Assembly: GCA_937886445.1 (NCBI GenBank) | Contig: CALGBY010000074.1 | Location: forward strand, 1-23,604 | DNA: 23,604 nt | Source of the DNA: an uncultured Clostridia bacterium | Lineage (GTDB): Bacteria; Bacillota; Clostridia; Christensenellales; Aristaeellaceae | Reading direction: 5' to 3' | Shown here: in pieces, positions 22,016-23,604 of the stretch | How the letters are laid out: each line of letters opens with the position of its first letter | Position numbering within the stretch: the stretch's first letter is position 1 | The notes under the pieces: generated by a model | Told to the model about the DNA's origin: nothing | The model's input: the letters and a program-made list of their open reading frames with translations, nothing else | The model's database searches: none | Program-made: the position numbers and the translations under genes

Positions 22016-23604
22016 TATTCCGGTTTCACCCAACTGCATAAGGGGCATTTCATACGACCGCCTATTTCGACTAAAATATGACTTTCATTTTTCGTGTTTT
22101 CAAAAGCATAACCACATTTTTTGCATTCATATCCCGAAACTTTATCGTGAAAACCAGATGCAGAAGAATGCATGCGGTAATAAACAGGTAAGGCGTTCAG
22201 CTCGTGCGATTCGTTTTCCTTAACAGTCTTTTCATAACCGCATACGGAGCATTGATAGTGTGCCATGCGGGAATGGACTTCGTCGTCCATTTTCTGCCAG
22301 CTTGGATCAGAGAGCAGCTTCAGATCATGCTCTTCACGCTTGTAGGTTATGATGCCACACTTTGTGCATTTCATTTTTGTCAGATGCGTGAGCCCGTTCT
22401 GCTGATCGGTCACAAGCGCACATTCAAATACATGATCGCAGCCCGTGCTCTTCAGGTATCCGCATTCTTTGCAGCGCAGGCCAGAGAATACATGTTCATA
22501 TTCAAATCTGTAATCCACTTTTTCATATCCGCAGACGGAACATTTTTTAATATTCATGCAGATATGTTTTTCGTCGGTGAACTGGAAACAATATTGGTCT
22601 TTCCGGTCCATCAAATGACCTCCAAAGTATGGGTTTGCAAGCTGTTTCCCGCATTTTACGCATTCGCCTTCAATGCAATGCCCATCATTTGTATAGTAGA
22701 GTACCTGCCGGTAGTGATGCTCACAGCCTTCCTTCAAAAATCCGCATGCCGTGCATTTCATCGTGATTGGATCAAACATATGCACATTCATCCTGTCGTA
22801 AACCAAATAATCCGTCGAACATCCGGGATACGAACAGCGATATTCAGGAACATGCAATACATCATCAACCTGAATCCATCTGTTTGGCGTGTAATGAGGC
22901 ATGTGATCGCCATCATGGACCGATGACTGCTTGCATTTTGTGCAATAATGTGCAGAGCAAAAATCATGTTTCTCGATGAAGGATTTACCGTCTGGCTGAC
23001 GGATGCCGCACTTTGAGCACGTTTTGTAAACAATATGATTGTCCATCCCATTTGATACATAGAAAAAACTGTCGAACTGATGCGCGACGAGGTCAAGCTT
23101 ATATTCAAGCCCGCACATGTTGCAGCGCACAGTCTCCTGATCCTGCACGTCGGATACGCTCTTCCAGCTGATGTGCATCAGCTTGTGCTCGGCGCGTTTT
23201 TCCACAAGCTGCCCGCACACAGTGCATTTGAGCACATCAATATGCAATGATGTGTCGCCGTCATTTTTATACGAGTCGTGTACGAGCTCGTGCGGACAGT
23301 CCGCTTCAAACTGCTGACCGCAAACCGTGCATTCAAGAATTTCCGCGTGATTTTCCATGTCGCCGGTTGCCTTGAACGAGATATGTTTTCCGGCGTCATG
23401 CGGCTGCCATATCTCTTTTTTCGCGCCGCATACAGTGCACTTCATTACCTCGATATGGCCCTCTTCGCCACCGTCCGTATCATCCTTCCTGTACGAATCG
23501 TGCACCCATGTGTGCGCCTGCTGCTGCGGAACCCAGAACCCGCAGTCATCACACCTCACCAGGCGGCTATGGGTGTCGGGATCTCCGTCATCCGTATAGG
23601 GCCT
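22015..23604 (-). CDS. Protein of tandem Cys-pair (putative zinc-ribbon) repeats, N-terminus beyond window
   Basis: The frame is open through the window edge, so at least 529 residues are encoded and the true start lies outside. The protein consists almost wholly of repeats of about 25-50 residues, each with a CxxC pair, usually CxxCG (CTVCG, CSVCG, CTKCG, CKKCG). Fifteen CxxC pairs and one CSYPGC are visible. A His commonly lies six or seven residues before the pair (HIEVMKC, HIDVLKC, HLTKMKC) and another about 10-13 after it (CGQLVEKRAEH). This suggests a Cys2His2 metal site per unit, probably zinc. No membrane segment is visible. Similar CxxCG-H repeats occur in some Clostridia surface proteins, but I do not recognise this arrangement. 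The gene is AT-richer than its neighbours. Confidence 0.8.
   Translation of the reverse strand, partial: RPYTDDGDPDTHSRLVRCDDCGFWVPQQQAHTWVHDSYRKDDTDGGEEGHIEVMKCTVCGAKKEIWQPHDAGKHISFKATGDMENHAEILECTVCGQQFEADCPHELVHDSYKNDGDTSLHIDVLKCTVCGQLVEKRAEHKLMHISWKSVSDVQDQETVRCNMCGLEYKLDLVAHQFDSFFYVSNGMDNHIVYKTCSKCGIRQPDGKSFIEKHDFCSAHYCTKCKQSSVHDGDHMPHYTPNRWIQVDDVLHVPEYRCSYPGCSTDYLVYDRMNVHMFDPITMKCTACGFLKEGCEHHYRQVLYYTNDGHCIEGECVKCGKQLANPYFGGHLMDRKDQYCFQFTDEKHICMNIKKCSVCGYEKVDYRFEYEHVFSGLRCKECGYLKSTGCDHVFECALVTDQQNGLTHLTKMKCTKCGIITYKREEHDLKLLSDPSWQKMDDEVHSRMAHYQCSVCGYEKTVKENESHELNALPVYYRMHSSASGFHDKVSGYECKKCGYAFENTKNESHILVEIGGRMKCPLCSWVKPE

Overview
The window looks like a chromosomal segment of a moderately GC-rich anaerobic Firmicute, probably a gut Clostridia-type bacterium. 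The evidence is strong Gram-positive Shine-Dalgarno sites, a HrcA/CIRCE operator, ArgR-like operators, a CUT1 sugar importer that resembles LplB/LplC, and a Clostridium-type OGG glycosylase. Placement below class level is not possible from sequence reading alone. There is no rRNA, tRNA, CRISPR array, transposase or phage gene. Most genes lie on the minus strand.

Layout. 1-1390: the 3' part of an ABC ATPase gene and its membrane partner (+), closed by a bidirectional terminator and followed by two inverted arrays of a GGGCCAA-type heptamer. 1556-4874: htpG (-) and an exported two-SH3 protein gene (-), with a perfect CIRCE operator between them that lies upstream of the htpG promoter. 4908-5468: a 560-base gap, mostly unexplained. 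5469-5864: a VOC/glyoxalase-fold gene (+). 6055-7224: a STAS-phosphotransferase fusion gene (-). 7452-8241: a decayed Fic-domain gene (-) with a homopolymer frameshift and an in-frame stop. 8663-10450: oligoendopeptidase F (-).

10640-13594 holds argH and argG (-), the last two steps of arginine synthesis. argG has a near-consensus promoter with two ARG-box-like operators 21 bp apart, and a strong terminator-like hairpin after it. The argG-argH gap also contains three tandem 67-bp units. Each unit has a hairpin and a GGAGGG motif, so it looks like a repeated copy of the argH leader. 13965-16222 (+) holds an AT-rich TPR-like protein gene, a flavin/PNPOx-family gene and an OGG-type DNA glycosylase gene, tightly spaced and ending in a bidirectional terminator.

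16430-19932 (-) is a carbohydrate ABC importer operon with two permeases and a binding protein. It lacks its own ATPase, and the binding protein lacks a lipobox. 20093-21594 (-) is an ECF sigma factor gene translationally coupled to a single-pass membrane protein gene, probably its anti-sigma factor. 21733-22014 is a dense run of hairpins. From 22015 to the window edge runs an AT-richer gene for a protein made of about 16 consecutive cysteine-pair units, a putative zinc-ribbon array and the least familiar gene here.

The best candidates for something undescribed are the triplicated argH leader hairpins and the Cys-pair array with its hairpin-rich flank. The upstream CIRCE and the STAS-kinase fusion are also worth checking.
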